The notes below the pieces were generated by a model that searched no databases, had not been told where the DNA came from, and saw nothing but the letters and a program-made list of their open reading frames with translations. Below are positions 11,863-22,196 of a stretch of 64,000 nucleotides of DNA, in pieces. The DNA is taken from the NCBI GenBank assembly GCA_963576735.1, contig OY755189.1:744001-808000 (forward strand). Direction: 5' to 3'. The DNA is from Bedellia somnulentella (taxonomy: Eukaryota; Arthropoda; Insecta; Lepidoptera; Bedelliidae). Each line of letters opens with the position of its first letter. The first letter of the stretch is position 1. Position numbers and translations under genes: made by a program.

Positions 11863-12181
11863 ACAGATTACAATATAGATACTACGTATCAGATAGGAAT
11901 CTTACTCTAGCGTTTTTGGTACAGTAGGCACGTTAGTTAAGAGTTTGACATGTTTTTACTTTTATTTTATATTGGCTTTACGGTACGTATCGAGACCTTT
12001 TGTGCCAATTTTTCTTTCATTGGTAAACGTACGCGTACGTAGGCGGGAAATTTGAAATTATGTGGTTTGCTTGGGTAGGTGGCACGCACCCATATATACT
12101 GAAATCCCACAAACTATTCACTATTTGCCAAATGTCTATCATTTTGGTAAAAAGAGTCTCAATAAAAAAACAGCATATAAT
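11863..12181. other. junction and possible P-element 3' flank
   Basis: New sequence starts at about 11863, cutting mariner copy 3, and runs to the transposase stop. It probably includes the P element's 3' end, but no inverted partner was found on the other side. Confidence 0.45.
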
Positions 12182-13326
12182 TTATTTCTTTTTATTCTTA
12201 AGTCTTTTTTTACATTTAGCTAACGCTTTAGCTTGCATATTCGGCAAATCCTTATGTGACAGTCTTAACAGATCCACTCCTCTCAAAATTCTATTTATGA
12301 TGTTACACCAGTTATAAATTGTGAGGCTAATTGTGATGGACAGAAAACATTTTGGAAGGGCATCTCCATGAACGGCACAATTTAAGAATTCACATGAATA
12401 TTTAGAAATGCATTTACTTAGTATATTTTCTAATATATTTTCTTTATTTGCATTGCTTTCCAAATATTCATGTGTTTCTTTTACAATATAACTGAAATAC
12501 CTCACTGCATACTCAGAGGGATAGGTGAGCTTATATTTTTTTTTAAAGTTTGCAAATTCTCTTTGTGAAATCCATTTATGTACAGGGGACTCATTAGTTT
12601 GAGTAAGTTTCTTTTTACAATCGTTGCAGTTAAATATTTTTATACATCTTTTTACCACCCACCCTGCAGTGTATGCACGTGAGTGTACACTTAAACGTTC
12701 TTTACGAGCTCCTTCCACAATATTTTCATATCTATCAGGAGACAGTATTGGAGTTGCTACTTTTGATGGTGTTATTTTAGAACCCTCTTTGATTTTCGGA
12801 AATAAATTTTTTAATTTTATAATTTGTTCTCCTGTCACATCCTCACAATTATAACTATTTGAATGGAAATGTATGAACCGTGTTATAAGGAGGGACCGAA
12901 ATATATTTATAAATGATTGACAACTCGGGTCATTATGCCTATAACTGTAAGCCCGCATTTGGCCAAAGAAATTCTCTATGGGATCAGAATTGAGGTATCG
13001 GGGTCGCATAATATTTATGCCCTTACTATTTAAAAAATCCCACAGGCATATAAAACTTTTCAGGGTTGTTACAAAGTTTTTTTGTGAAGGCACCATTACT
13101 TCTTTTCCTTTGTCCAGGAACCTCATTTCTTCTAATGTCTTTATACTTTTTATCCAGAATTCTTGATGTTCATACTTCTTCGTGACTGCCCGTCGTAGAG
13201 GTTTCCCCATATTTTTAATTCCAGCTGCAGCTCCGTTGCATGAGTCAAATAATTTGTCAAAGAAAGTGACAATATCAGCTGTGTTTTTTAAGTTGGGCTG
13301 ACGGGTTTTCCATCTGGGTAAAGGGC
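12182..13326 (-). pseudogene. P-element transposase, C-terminal block
   Basis: One open frame of about 380 codons ends in a lysine-rich tail and TAA at 12182. It contains 'FFDKLFDSCNGAAAGIKNMG', then 'LNSDPIENFFGQMRAYS', which is the diagnostic P-element C-terminal pattern around the last catalytic acidic residue (ENFFG). A CxxC pair ('FNCNDCKKK') occurs further on. This is the best-kept part of the element. Confidence 0.87.
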
Positions 13327-13733
13327 TGTAACAAAAAAACTGGAATTTAATACACCCACTACTGCTATAGTTCTCAAGCTATTGTACATATACTCTGTTT
13401 GTTCAATAGTACAATTTGTGATACATGATAGTATTTTGTCACTACTTATTCAGCTAAATTGCTCACGCCTTTTATCTCAAATTGGGGTAATCAGAGTGTT
13501 AAGATTTTAAGGAATCTCAACCATATATAGATGTTTCAAGGGGAACAGATGTTAAAACAAGTAGTCACTGGTAATTGGTTGCTAACCCGATCTCCAATTG
13601 AATACTAATGGCTCTTAACTCCCTTGCATGGCTCTCACGACACCCAAGGGAAAAGATAGGGAATACTTAAAACGTAAAACACTAAGCATCACTGTTTGTT
13701 CATTATAATAAAAAAAACCATAAAATAACTTAC

Positions 13734-13800
13734 GAAATAATGATGTGTAGGTTAGTGCACTTGCAACTGTAGAACTCAAAACCTTAGTACAATTCTTGAC
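13734..13800 (-). pseudogene. P-element transposase, small exon
   Basis: The exon lies between a TTTCAG acceptor and a TTTC|GTAAGT donor. It encodes 'VKNCTKVLSSTVASALTYTS' plus two residues, matching the 'KVxxAxQVxSxSVAAA' stretch of P transposases. It is too short to show as a long ORF. Confidence 0.75.
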
Positions 13801-14076
13801 CTGAAATATAAACACATCTAATCAGTTAGGCAGGAAAAATATAAACTGCAACTGTATATCAATCAGGTTTAAATAGCACTTCCATAACTATTTTACTAAT
13901 CAGGGATCATATGGAAACTAATTTATTACAAGTAAAAGTAATGATGTTGTAATGATGTTATAATGATGATACTTAAGTTAAAAAATAATACAATTATAAA
14001 CTTTTCACTTTGTTTCCCTTTTATTAACCTTAACCTTTTATTAATTATTTTAAATTAATTTTATTATTTTACTAAC

Positions 14077-14365
14077 CTTCATTTTTTTTATTTTATCTGG
14101 TATCACGTAATCATCATTTAGTTTTTTCAGCATGCGCATATCTGCAAGTTCGCGGTCCACCATATAAACATCCATAATGTCACTCCATTTCGAAATTTTT
14201 CCCTCGTGTTTAATGTTTTTAGTTATAAAATTATTTCTAACACCCTTGATGAGGTGGGTTGGATCATAAAAAACATTAAGGCGGTTTTCTCCAATGATAA
14301 TGGTATCATCTTTTATAAAAGAAAAAGTTTTAAAACCTTGAATAATTTTAGTAAATTCCATTACA
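14077..14365 (-). pseudogene. P-element transposase, DPTHL block
   Basis: The block encodes 'FKTFSFIKDDTIIIGENRLN' and then the family's DPPHL-type motif as 'FYDPTHLIKGVRNNF'. It ends at an AAG|GTTAGT donor that joins in phase 0 to 13734-13800. Confidence 0.82.
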
Positions 14366-14389
14366 CTATACATATAGAACTAAACGTAC

Positions 14390-14771
14390 CATAATTGTTA
14401 TACTCTCTTCTAGAGTCTTCTTTTAATTTATTAAGAGCCGACTGAAATGCTGACCCCTGGTCGGATACCAACGCTATTGGAACTAATCCTGTTTTTGCAA
14501 CTTCAATGACTACTTCTTTGAGTATATTCTTTAGAATATACGCCGAAGTCGAACCCTCACAGAAGTAGAAACAAATTGGCTGTTGCCATTTGTCCACTAC
14601 ACCACGAGCCATAAAAACTAACGCATGGTCAGCAAAATTGGTGGTTTTTTCATTTAGTTCTACAAACCCTAGTAAACAATCTTTGTTTTTATTATATGTA
14701 ACACCCGGTTCTAATGCTACTTCGTCAAATATAATGGAACAATACTTTTTTCGTTCCCTCCAGTATTGAAC
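14390..14771 (-). pseudogene. P-element transposase, catalytic block
   Basis: The block starts after TTTTGCAG and encodes about 127 residues. It has 'YCSIIFDEVALEPGV' (first catalytic Asp), 'GFVELNEKTTNFADHALVFM' and 'VPIALVSDQGSAFQSALNKL' (second Asp). In intact relatives the next block, 'FYDPTHLIKGVRNN', follows directly. Here the two are 24 bases apart in a different frame, which points to a frameshift. Confidence 0.83.
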
Positions 14772-14907
14772 CTGCAAAATTAAAAAGTTTATTTAGTTTT
14801 CAGTAAGACCTTTATCACAATAATAATGATGATATAGACATAAAAAGACTATGATTTTGAGATAGGTTTAAGGATTATAAGATGTATCAGTAAAAAAGTT
14901 GAAATAC

Positions 14908-15338
14908 CCCTTCTTTAATAGCATTAAATACAGAATTTTTTATTGCAGCCGTCATTTCAAAGTTTTCTATTAACTTATTTAATGTACGGGTTGACGGAAG
15001 GATAAAAATTCTTCTTAGAAACTTATAGCTTTTCGGGCTTTGTTTCATAATTGAAAGAGCCATCAATTTCTGGTCTTCAGTAAATCGGCGTCCTTTTCAT
15101 TGCTTGGTGCATTGAGATATTTGCATCCATATAAAATTTCTTGTTAAAGGATTTAATTTTTTTGTTAAATTCTCAAAGCTGTCCATTTTTGAAAATTTAA
15201 GAGCTCTTTTAGCCCTCACAGCATATCTCAACTGCCGTTTAGATTTTTTATATTTTATCTTTAAATCTTGTATAACTTGATACAGTCTTGTATCAGCTTT
15301 CATGTAACATATTTTTCTTGCAATCTGTTTACGTGCAA
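14908..15338 (-). pseudogene. P-element transposase, N-terminal block with stop
   Basis: The block encodes a basic coiled-coil-like region ('YKKSKRQLRYAVRAKRALKF'), then an in-frame TGA at 15097-15099. In the same frame it continues 'KGRRFTEDQKLMALSIMKQS' and 'SYKFLRRIFILPSTRTLNKL', the conserved P-element 'WTxEQK...SPxxYxFLR...LPSxRTL' segment. Only the stop breaks this otherwise good exon. Confidence 0.82.
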
Positions 15339-15597
15339 CTGTAAAACACAAATGAAGCAATCTTAAGAATATTTAAAATTTATTAACACACTATGCTGTT
15401 TCCAAGAGAGTTGTAGGAGTTGAATAAAAAGACCTAATTATTTTGTGTCGTTTTCATCAAGCTTTGGCAGGCAGTATGCCTATGATAATGGTATTATTGT
15501 TGTATGAATAATTATGAAATACAGTAAACTAATTCTTATTATAAGAAATTAAGAGCACCAGTCATATAAGACAAGTGAAAACTAATTTATTACTCAC

Positions 15598-15663
15598 CTG
15601 TAATTGGTTTCTTCATCTTCACATCAGTGGGTATGATTTGAGATGAAGAGGGCACAATTATAT
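15598..15663 (-). pseudogene. P-element transposase, upstream small exon
   Basis: A TTTTAG acceptor and CAG|GTGAGT donor bound about 22 codons ('IIVPSSSQIIPTDVKMKKPI'). Position and splice sites support it; sequence similarity alone would not. Confidence 0.5.
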
Positions 15664-15829
15664 CTAAAACGAAAAAAAACATAATTACCAAATTTTATGG
15701 GTAAAAACAAATGATTACACCAGGTTTAAGTATAGTGTAACATGAAATACATGTAATTTTTGTGTCTGTGTGTGTGAATAATAGTTATAGTTAATATTTT
15801 AATACATATATATAGTTATACACAGACAG

Positions 15830-16230
15830 CCGTGATAGCCCAGTGGGTAGAACAACAGCCGTGATAGCCCAGTGGGTAGAACACTCGGTTATCGTGCAAA
15901 CGATTAGTGTTCAAATCCTGGGTCGGGCCTACACCAATTTGTCTTTTCTAAAGACATATGTGTGGTTAATTTATCATGGTTGTTAACGGTGAGGGAAAAC
16001 ATCGTGAGGAAACCCACATGGCTGAGTTGTACTTAGTCATGTGACAGTGTATTCGTACAAAACGGCGATAGGCCTGCCCCCTATCACGTGAGTACACTGT
16101 CCATGCAAAACGTGGGTACTCTGAACACCAGGTGACAAAGTCACGTGATGTTCAGAAGTATTAGTACCTCTGCCAACCCCTTCGGGGATATGCGGCGTGA
16201 ACGTTTATGTTATGTATGTTATGTTATGTT
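15830..16230 (+). repeat. SINE B copy, full length with doubled head
   Basis: The first 27 bases of the head occur twice (15830, 15857). TATATATAGTTATA lies at both ends as a target duplication. Best copy for defining the family. Confidence 0.87.
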
Positions 16231-16273
16231 TATATATATAGTTATAGTTTACACTTGTCATATATATATATAT

Positions 16274-17374
16274 GTCGCAACCAACTGGATAAATCAGCCA
16301 GCTGACAAAGCAGCTAGCCGCTTAATTAAACGCCGGCTCCTAGTAAAGGGCTAAACTTCAGTAAGCCATTTAGTTGAACACAACGTCCAACCACTTGGCT
16401 GAACGTTATATCGCCATCTGGTTATTTAGGGTGACTATGAGATTTTATGCAGAATGAGAATAAAACCAAATAACTTTAAATAATAACTTGTATTAAATTA
16501 AAAAAATAATGCAAAGAGTGTGCTACAAAATTATGGGTAGTTATTTAAATAGGCATCTAAAAATAAATACGCATCATACTTTAAAAAAAACTCGGGTACT
16601 TATTATGGCAGCAATACTTTAATTTATTTATTTAATACAATATTAACAATTAAATGGCACAAAGCTTTGGCACACTAGCTCGCAATCGCAATACATGTAA
16701 CTTCAGTATTATCATTTAAGCTTTCAGTTTCACATACATACATACATACATATGCTCACGGCTATATTTCCCTAGAAGGGGTAGCCAGAGCTAAGGAATT
16801 ATAAATTCCTCAGCCACTTTTGGAAGTTGAGTGGGGAAAAGATGGTAAAAATAAAGGATTTGGTGATAAGTTTCCAACCGCATCGCCCAAAAATCCAATA
16901 AAAAGCCCCAATACCCTTAGTCGCCTCTTACGACACCCGTGGGTAGAAAGGGGTAGCAACATTCTAAGCCGGCACTACACGGCACGGCTTTCAGTTTCAT
17001 TCTGTATGATTTTCAAACTAAATGGCTCTGATTCAGAATATAGGCCAGGATTTGTTTCAACTTGAATGACAACAGATACATGTGTATTAATAGGCTAGGC
17101 CCTAGGTAAAATACGCATCATGGGATTAAATGCTCTTCATTCCCAACCACCATAACATCATACTTGTGCGTCCAATAATAATACATTGTTTGATTATAAT
17201 TCATGGTCACCTTAGCATTTTGTATATAATTTATAACCTCCAAAACTTTCCAAATAGTCGCCAAAACTGCTATCATCTGCTAGGGCTGGTGTATTTATTG
17301 AAATTTCCATGATGGAACACTTTTAAACAGCGGCTAGCTGTTTAATGAGCTGGCTGATTTAACCAGTTGGCTGC

Positions 17375-17381
<7 letters not shown>
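16274..17381. mobile_element. 1.1-kb element with ~48-bp inverted ends in a TA run
   Basis: The ends GTCGCAACCAACTGGATAAA (16274) and its inverted partner ending at 17380 match at most of 48 positions. Both flanks are TATATA runs, suggesting insertion in a TA microsatellite. The interior is non-coding and contains an A repeat (16733-16985). The superfamily is not determined. Confidence 0.72.
16733..16985 (-). repeat. repeat A copy
   Basis: Full copy of the 'CCCACGGGTGTCG' subtype, inserted inside the 1.1-kb inverted-end element. Confidence 0.85.

Positions 17382-17438
<57 letters not shown>
17381..17438. repeat. (TA)n microsatellite
   Basis: About 28 TA units; the YIYIYI frame across it is an artefact. 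Confidence 0.9.
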
Positions 17439-17440
<2 letters not shown>

Positions 17441-17448
17441 GTACATAC

Positions 17449-17606
17449 ATAATTCTCACACTGTTAGTTCCCATTGGGGCAGGCAGAGACTATCAATCAC
17501 TACTTTGTACGATCCTGGCAAACCTCTCTGGCTTCGTTCACATCCATCAATCGTCTCAATCATGCTCTTTTATTCTTCACACTTCGGACACCTGCCTACA
17601 TATATC
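17449..17606 (-). repeat. repeat C copy (RTE-like LINE 3' end)
   Basis: Reads on the minus strand through GATTGATAGTCTCTGCC, CCCCAATGGGAAC and a GTGAG end with TATG tail. Copies at 37087, 44600 and 55828. The conserved part precedes a short tail as in RTE-clade LINEs (inference). Confidence 0.65.
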
Positions 17607-18061
17607 AGGTGTTAAATAAATAAGTTTAAGTAAATATTTTAGTCCTGGTGTATTGTACAGAACTAATTTCTTATTCACTAGTTGTAAGTTAATGTTAAAT
17701 ATAGCTATCTGAGCACTCCGTAGTGCAAATAAACAAGTTAATTCATTTTGTGTTGAAAAATACGTTCAATAAAAAAAAACGCAATCAGAGGTAGTACAAT
17801 AAAAGATCGTCATAAAATCAGCAATGTATTTCAGATGATTTCCAAACTGAAATAAATATTCTGTACCTTCGAAAATACTAGCCACAAACTTAGCATTATT
17901 AAAACTTATGTGCAAATTATAAAACTTGTAGATTTATTATCCGTAATTTTAAAAACGTTTGTAAAGCCGACCAAAAGAAACGAACATCTGCATTTATGAC
18001 AATTATGACATAAAGTACTTATTATCCCGGAACATACGTACGCAGTGAAACATACGTACTT

Positions 18062-18273
18062 AAACTCACGGCTATAAATCCCAAAAAGGTGTAGCCAGAG
18101 CTTTAGACCTAAAAACTCCTCAGCCACATTTAGAAGTTGATAGGGGACAAGATGGAAGAAATAAAGTATTGTTGGCGATGGGTCTCCAACCGCATCGCCC
18201 AAAACCCACTTATGTTAAAAAGCCCCATACCTTTAGTTACTCTTACGACACCCGTGGGTAGAAAGGGGTGGCA
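18062..18273 (-). repeat. repeat A copy, diverged
   Basis: Lacks the last part of the head. Diverged core ('GTAGCCAGAGCTTTAGA'). Confidence 0.8.
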
Positions 18274-18526
18274 GTTAAAAACCGTATAATGAAATTTAGG
18301 AATAGCACCAAATGATTAAGATTTAAAAGTAGCAATCATTGCCATGCCTTTTTCAAGAAGGTCCCATGGTATAAGGGTGGTCAATTTAATTGGTCAAGCA
18401 CTCATACATAATATGGCCACATGTACCACTTGCAAACTATTAGCATCTATATGTATGTACCATAGTATAAGGGCATTAACAGTATTATATTACCACTTAG
18501 TTGTTGATCCATATTATCATCACAGT

Positions 18527-18900
18527 TTTCAGAGATATCGCTTCTGGGATCGTCCTAATTCATCATATGAGGCAATGCATGCGTTTGTGGAATTTGTTGG
18601 CAGAGCTAAAGAAAAAAAAAAATTGACAAGGCACATATCTTCATACTCTAATTTTACTAATATTTTTTTTGGCATTATTTTAGTTTATTTGTTTAGCCGC
18701 TCATCTTATTTTGTGTTGTTTGTATCCAATGTACCAGCACCATTGAAATTTCCAAACATTCCAGAAGGCAGAGGTAAAGGGAAAACGAATAAAAAAGTTT
18801 CACAAGGCACTAGAGCTGTGATTTCCTTTTGTAGAAAGAAACTAAAAAACTCCTTACTAAATCTCCTTTGTTTTATGAAAGGATGTTAAAAACAAATATA
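18527..18900 (-). pseudogene. kinase exon fragment K15 region
   Basis: Lacks the IKEDYKPKL end but matches 10290-10360 and then the outer spacer (GACAAGGCAC...). A 181-codon plus-strand frame over this stretch (18344-18889) is accidental. Confidence 0.5.
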
Positions 18901-18999
18901 AATTTACAAATTACAGTTTGGACAATTTGGACGACAAAGATTTTATTTAAATCATATTTAAATACATAACAACGATATACATTTTATTTTTGTTTTGTT

Positions 19000-19150
19000 G
19001 CAAGTTTTGGTTTGTAATCTTCTTTGATAGTTTTTGTTACTGTTTTCATCAGGGTTGTCACCGATTGTGTGTCTCCAGAGATGTCGTGGGTTTATACTCG
19101 AGATTCACGAATTTTTCGTCTTATTGATTATGTGCGGAACTCCGATTAAA
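19000..19150 (-). pseudogene. kinase exon fragment K11
   Basis: Twin of 5381-5530. The downstream spacer (GGGCAGAGCCTTTGCTTCAGG) also matches, so 5381-5943 and 19000-19561 are a duplicated block. Confidence 0.7.
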
Positions 19151-19342
19151 TAAAAAGTTAAATAAAAAGAAGAAAACTTTTATTTGACAGGGCAGAGCCT
19201 TTGCTTCAGGTGGCAAAAAGAAATGAGACCAAAATAACACTTTTTAAGACTTATTTGCGAATTTTGCGATGCAAGAAGATGTTTCAGAACAATATTCTAA
19301 ATAAATATGATATAATTGTATCTATCTATTTTAAAATAGTAG

Positions 19343-19561
19343 CTATTTTGTATATAATATATTATACAGAACATATAAATATAAAGGTGCCGGAATATCC
19401 AAGTTGTTTAATAACAAAAAGTATATCAATAAATAATATAAATTGTTTGATAGTTGCAAGTTTTGGATTGTAATCTTCTTTGATATCTCTTGTGTCTGCT
19501 TCCGCCAACCATTTGTTGGTCTCTTCAAATTATGATTTTGTTTGTTATGTATCAACGACAA
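19343..19561 (-). pseudogene. kinase exon fragment K12
   Basis: Twin of 5728-5943, differing at only a few positions. Confidence 0.65.
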
Positions 19562-19576
19562 TTTTTATTTGGCTCT

Positions 19577-20035
19577 TGCAAGTTTTGGTTTGTAATCTTC
19601 TTTGATAGCTCCTGTGACTGCATCCAACAGATTGGTAGCCAGGGTTTGTGCGATTCTCACATGTAACAATATATTTTGCCAAATATCCTATATCAAATGG
19701 CCATTGAAAAGTCAAGCATCGCAAGGGATAAAATTTGTATATGTCCCATATTCATCGACTTGTAAGCATGGCATTTTAATAATTTATTTAACTCCTCAAG
19801 ATCACAAATTAACATAAGTAAAAAAAACTAAACACGTAAAAACGTGGGATTATGTTGTGGGATTTTATTCGAATTTCATTAATGAATGCTCATATTCTTG
19901 GATCATTTCTCTATGTATGAGATAGCGCGTGCTTTATAGTGCGCTGCCATATACATTATTTGGCCAAGTCTATAATAATTGCAGCGGTTCTATTGGATTT
20001 TGCAAACTCTTCAATTTCAAAAGAGGGCTGAAGGG
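19577..20035 (-). pseudogene. kinase exon fragment K13
   Basis: The fragment begins with the IKEDYKPKL stretch. After about 190 unrelated bases it continues with sequence like the SLETH to FESF part (19870-20030). Confidence 0.55.
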
Positions 20036-20062
20036 AAAAACATAATATTATATTCATATATT

Positions 20063-20255
20063 ATAGCTCCTGTGACTACTTCCACCAAGCCCGTCAACGA
20101 TTACGCGACCTCCAGAGATGCCGTGGGGTCAAACTCGAATTTCACAAATAAATCCTTATTTTTCCGGCATCATCTTCTATTATATGTGCCGCTGCTTACC
20201 TTATTTTGTGTCGACTATGTCAATTGTAGCGAACCTATTGGAACTGTTATTATAG
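20063..20255 (-). pseudogene. kinase exon fragment K14
   Basis: Carries CCACCAAGCCCGTCAACGATT and GGGGTCAAACTCGAAT, close to the intact exon's 27440-27500, but with many gaps. Confidence 0.65.
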
Positions 20256-20318
20256 GACACGTTTATATTGTTAATTGTTATTTGGGAATACTTCTCACCC
20301 TACCGGAAACACACTTAA

Positions 20319-20782
20319 CACGTTGGCTGCCCACCATACTTCACCTTAAGTACTGCTCCTACGCCCCATACATATTTTATGATCCCACCGGTGATGCTCA
20401 CAGCATAGCCTTATTACTGAGATGCCATGAGCATCACCATTAACACCTTAACGTAACATTATGTTTCAAAGACTATTAGAAAAAACTAAAACATTTTCTT
20501 TATTTAAAACTTATGATACATATAATTTACACACAAGGGGCAATAACAGTAACTTAAGCAAATTTCGGCAACACAAATTTTTTAAGTCCCTCAGAAGCTT
20601 GCAATAAAAATATGAATAATTTTGAATCTTCTTCAAAATAGCGTTCACAGTTTGATTTTGGCCCCAACAAAAACCCCATAATAATAGCCTGAAAATTTTG
20701 CTTTTGATCCCACCGGTGATGCTCATGGCCACACAGAGAATAAAAATTTATCCCACCGGTGATGCTCATGGCAGCCAACGTG
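20319..20782. mobile_element. piggyBac-like MITE
   Basis: The ends CACGTTGGCTGCC and GGCAGCCAACGTG are perfect 13-base inverted repeats flanked on both sides by TTAA, the piggyBac target duplication. Internal GATCCCACCGGTGATGCTCA copies occur three times. No transposase. Confidence 0.82.
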
Positions 20783-21032
20783 TTAATCATGCAGTGTCGT
20801 AAAATATATCAATAAACTTTTTTTCCATATTCGATAGCATAGCTAAAAATACATATACTTGATAAGGCACATCGAAGCTCGATTTCCTATGTTAACATGA
20901 CAGAAAGAAATATAGAAGTTTAAAACACCTTCCGAAGTCTTAGTCGCTTCAGTAAACGATGATTCTGAGCCTTATATTAAATGTTATACAAAATGATTTG
21001 AAATACAACAAATAAATAAAATTGTTTGTTAG

Positions 21033-21145
21033 TTGCAAGTTTTGGTTTGTAATCTTCTTTGATAGCTCCTGTGACTGCTCCCAGCAACTATTTGTTAGTC
21101 CCCACAAATTAGGTTTTTATTAGTTATGTATAAACGACAACCGCG
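21033..21145 (-). pseudogene. kinase exon fragment K16
   Basis: Short IKEDYKPKL fragment with the TTAGTCCCCAC flank shared by the fragment at 2307. Confidence 0.65.
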
Positions 21146-21173
21146 AAATAAATTCTAATTTTGTTTGGATCTT

Positions 21174-21650
21174 GCAAGTTTTGGTTTGTAATCTTCTTTG
21201 ATAGCTTTTGTTACTGCATCCACCAGTTGGGCAGCCAGAGTTTTCGAGTCTCCAGAGATGTCGTGGACTCATACTTGAATTTTACCAATAAATTCTCATT
21301 GTCTCCGGGTCTTTTTCGCTACGTAAGAAATAAAGCGTGCTGGCTGGCTATAGCTAGCGCATACAATATTTTGTGTCTTCTAGAACAGTTTTAGCGAGTC
21401 TATTGGAATATGTCAAACTCTTCAACTTCGAAGGAAAATCTTAAGGAGAAAACATATTAATATATTTGACAAGGCACCTCGAGTTTTGATTTCCTTATTT
21501 AACGTAACCGAAAGAAGAAAAGGAATTAAAAATACCTTCGATAGTCTGCTTTGTTTAATTAAGAAACAAGAGAACCGAAATAACATTTATGAAGAATTGT
21601 GGTGCAAGGAACGACCATTTATAAAAAAGCTTAATAGAATTTTATGTATT
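21174..21650 (-). pseudogene. kinase exon fragment K17 (longest)
   Basis: Alignable to the intact exon over 21174-21430, from IKEDYKPKL outward to the 'FDRL' and 'FESF' codons, with frameshifts. It then runs on into the common outer spacer to about 21650. Confidence 0.7.
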
Positions 21651-21775
21651 TCAAAATAATATCTTATTTGTGAATAAACTTTTTGGAATATGAAAACTTT
21701 CTTAATAAATATTTAACTGCATTATTTTCTGCGTTTTTATTTATCCATACCTTTACAGTTCATAAAAAACTAAGC

Positions 21776-21993
21776 TGTGTAGTTTCGATTTGGAATAGCA
21801 CTACCCCATTTCTCGCCGGGCATTTGGGCTTTTAAGTGATTTTTGGGCGATGTGGTTGGGGACCCGTCACTAAAAACCTTTTCTATTTTACAATCTTTCC
21901 CCCACTCGATTACCAAAAGTGGCTGAAGAATTTCTTATTCCGAAGCTCTGGCTACCCCTTTTAGGGATTTAAAGCCATGAGTCTATGTATGGA
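21776..21993 (+). repeat. repeat A copy with internal deletion
   Basis: The segment between head and GGGCTTTT is shortened. Confidence 0.8.
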
Positions 21994-22018
21994 ATCAAAA
22001 ATTGTATGTAAGTTTGTT

Positions 22019-22185
22019 TGCAAGTTTGGGTTTGTAATCGTCTTTGATATCTCCTGTGACTGATTTCAGCAACCATTTATTAGTCTCCAGAGATGTCGTG
22101 GAATCATGCTTGAATTCTACCAATCAATTCCAAAATATTCGTTTTCTTTTCTCTATCTATATGGCAGTAAAATTCTTATCTATTA
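22019..22185 (-). pseudogene. kinase exon fragment K18
   Basis: The outermost fragment on this side, 3.3 kb from the 3' end of the intact gene. IKEDYKPKL and SLETH regions are recognisable but diverged. Confidence 0.65.
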
Positions 22186-22196
22186 AATGTATTGAA

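Larger units (their letters stand above)
12182..15663 (-). pseudogene. P-element-type (THAP9-like) transposase, decayed
   Basis: Several minus-strand blocks match successive parts of P-element transposases. In gene order they are 15598-15663 (linker), 14908-15338 (coiled coil, then 'RRFTEDQKLMALSIMKQSPK'), 14390-14771 ('IIFDEVALEPGV', 'ALVSDQGSAFQSAL') and 14077-14365 ('FYDPTHLIKGVRNNF'). Then come 13734-13800 ('VKNCTKVLSSTVASAL') and 12182-13326 ('FFDKLFDSCNGAA', 'NSDPIENFFGQMR'). Most blocks have AG/GT borders. Damage includes an in-frame TGA at 15097-15099 and a frame change around 14365-14390 that would need an impossibly short intron. The junction at about 13326 could not be made in frame. 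The N-terminal THAP zinc finger and the terminal repeats were not found. Confidence 0.85.

Noticed and set aside
15830..16354. CRISPR-like direct repeat (doubled 27-base unit)
   Set aside because: Only two units, with no spacers and no cas genes; it is the doubled head of a SINE in a eukaryotic genome.
17367..17615. ORF with Tyr-Ile repeats
   Set aside because: It is a translation of a (TA)n microsatellite running into a C repeat.
18344..18889. 181-codon plus-strand ORF as a gene
   Set aside because: It overlaps minus-strand kinase remnants and shared spacers. The composition is erratic and no domain is recognisable.
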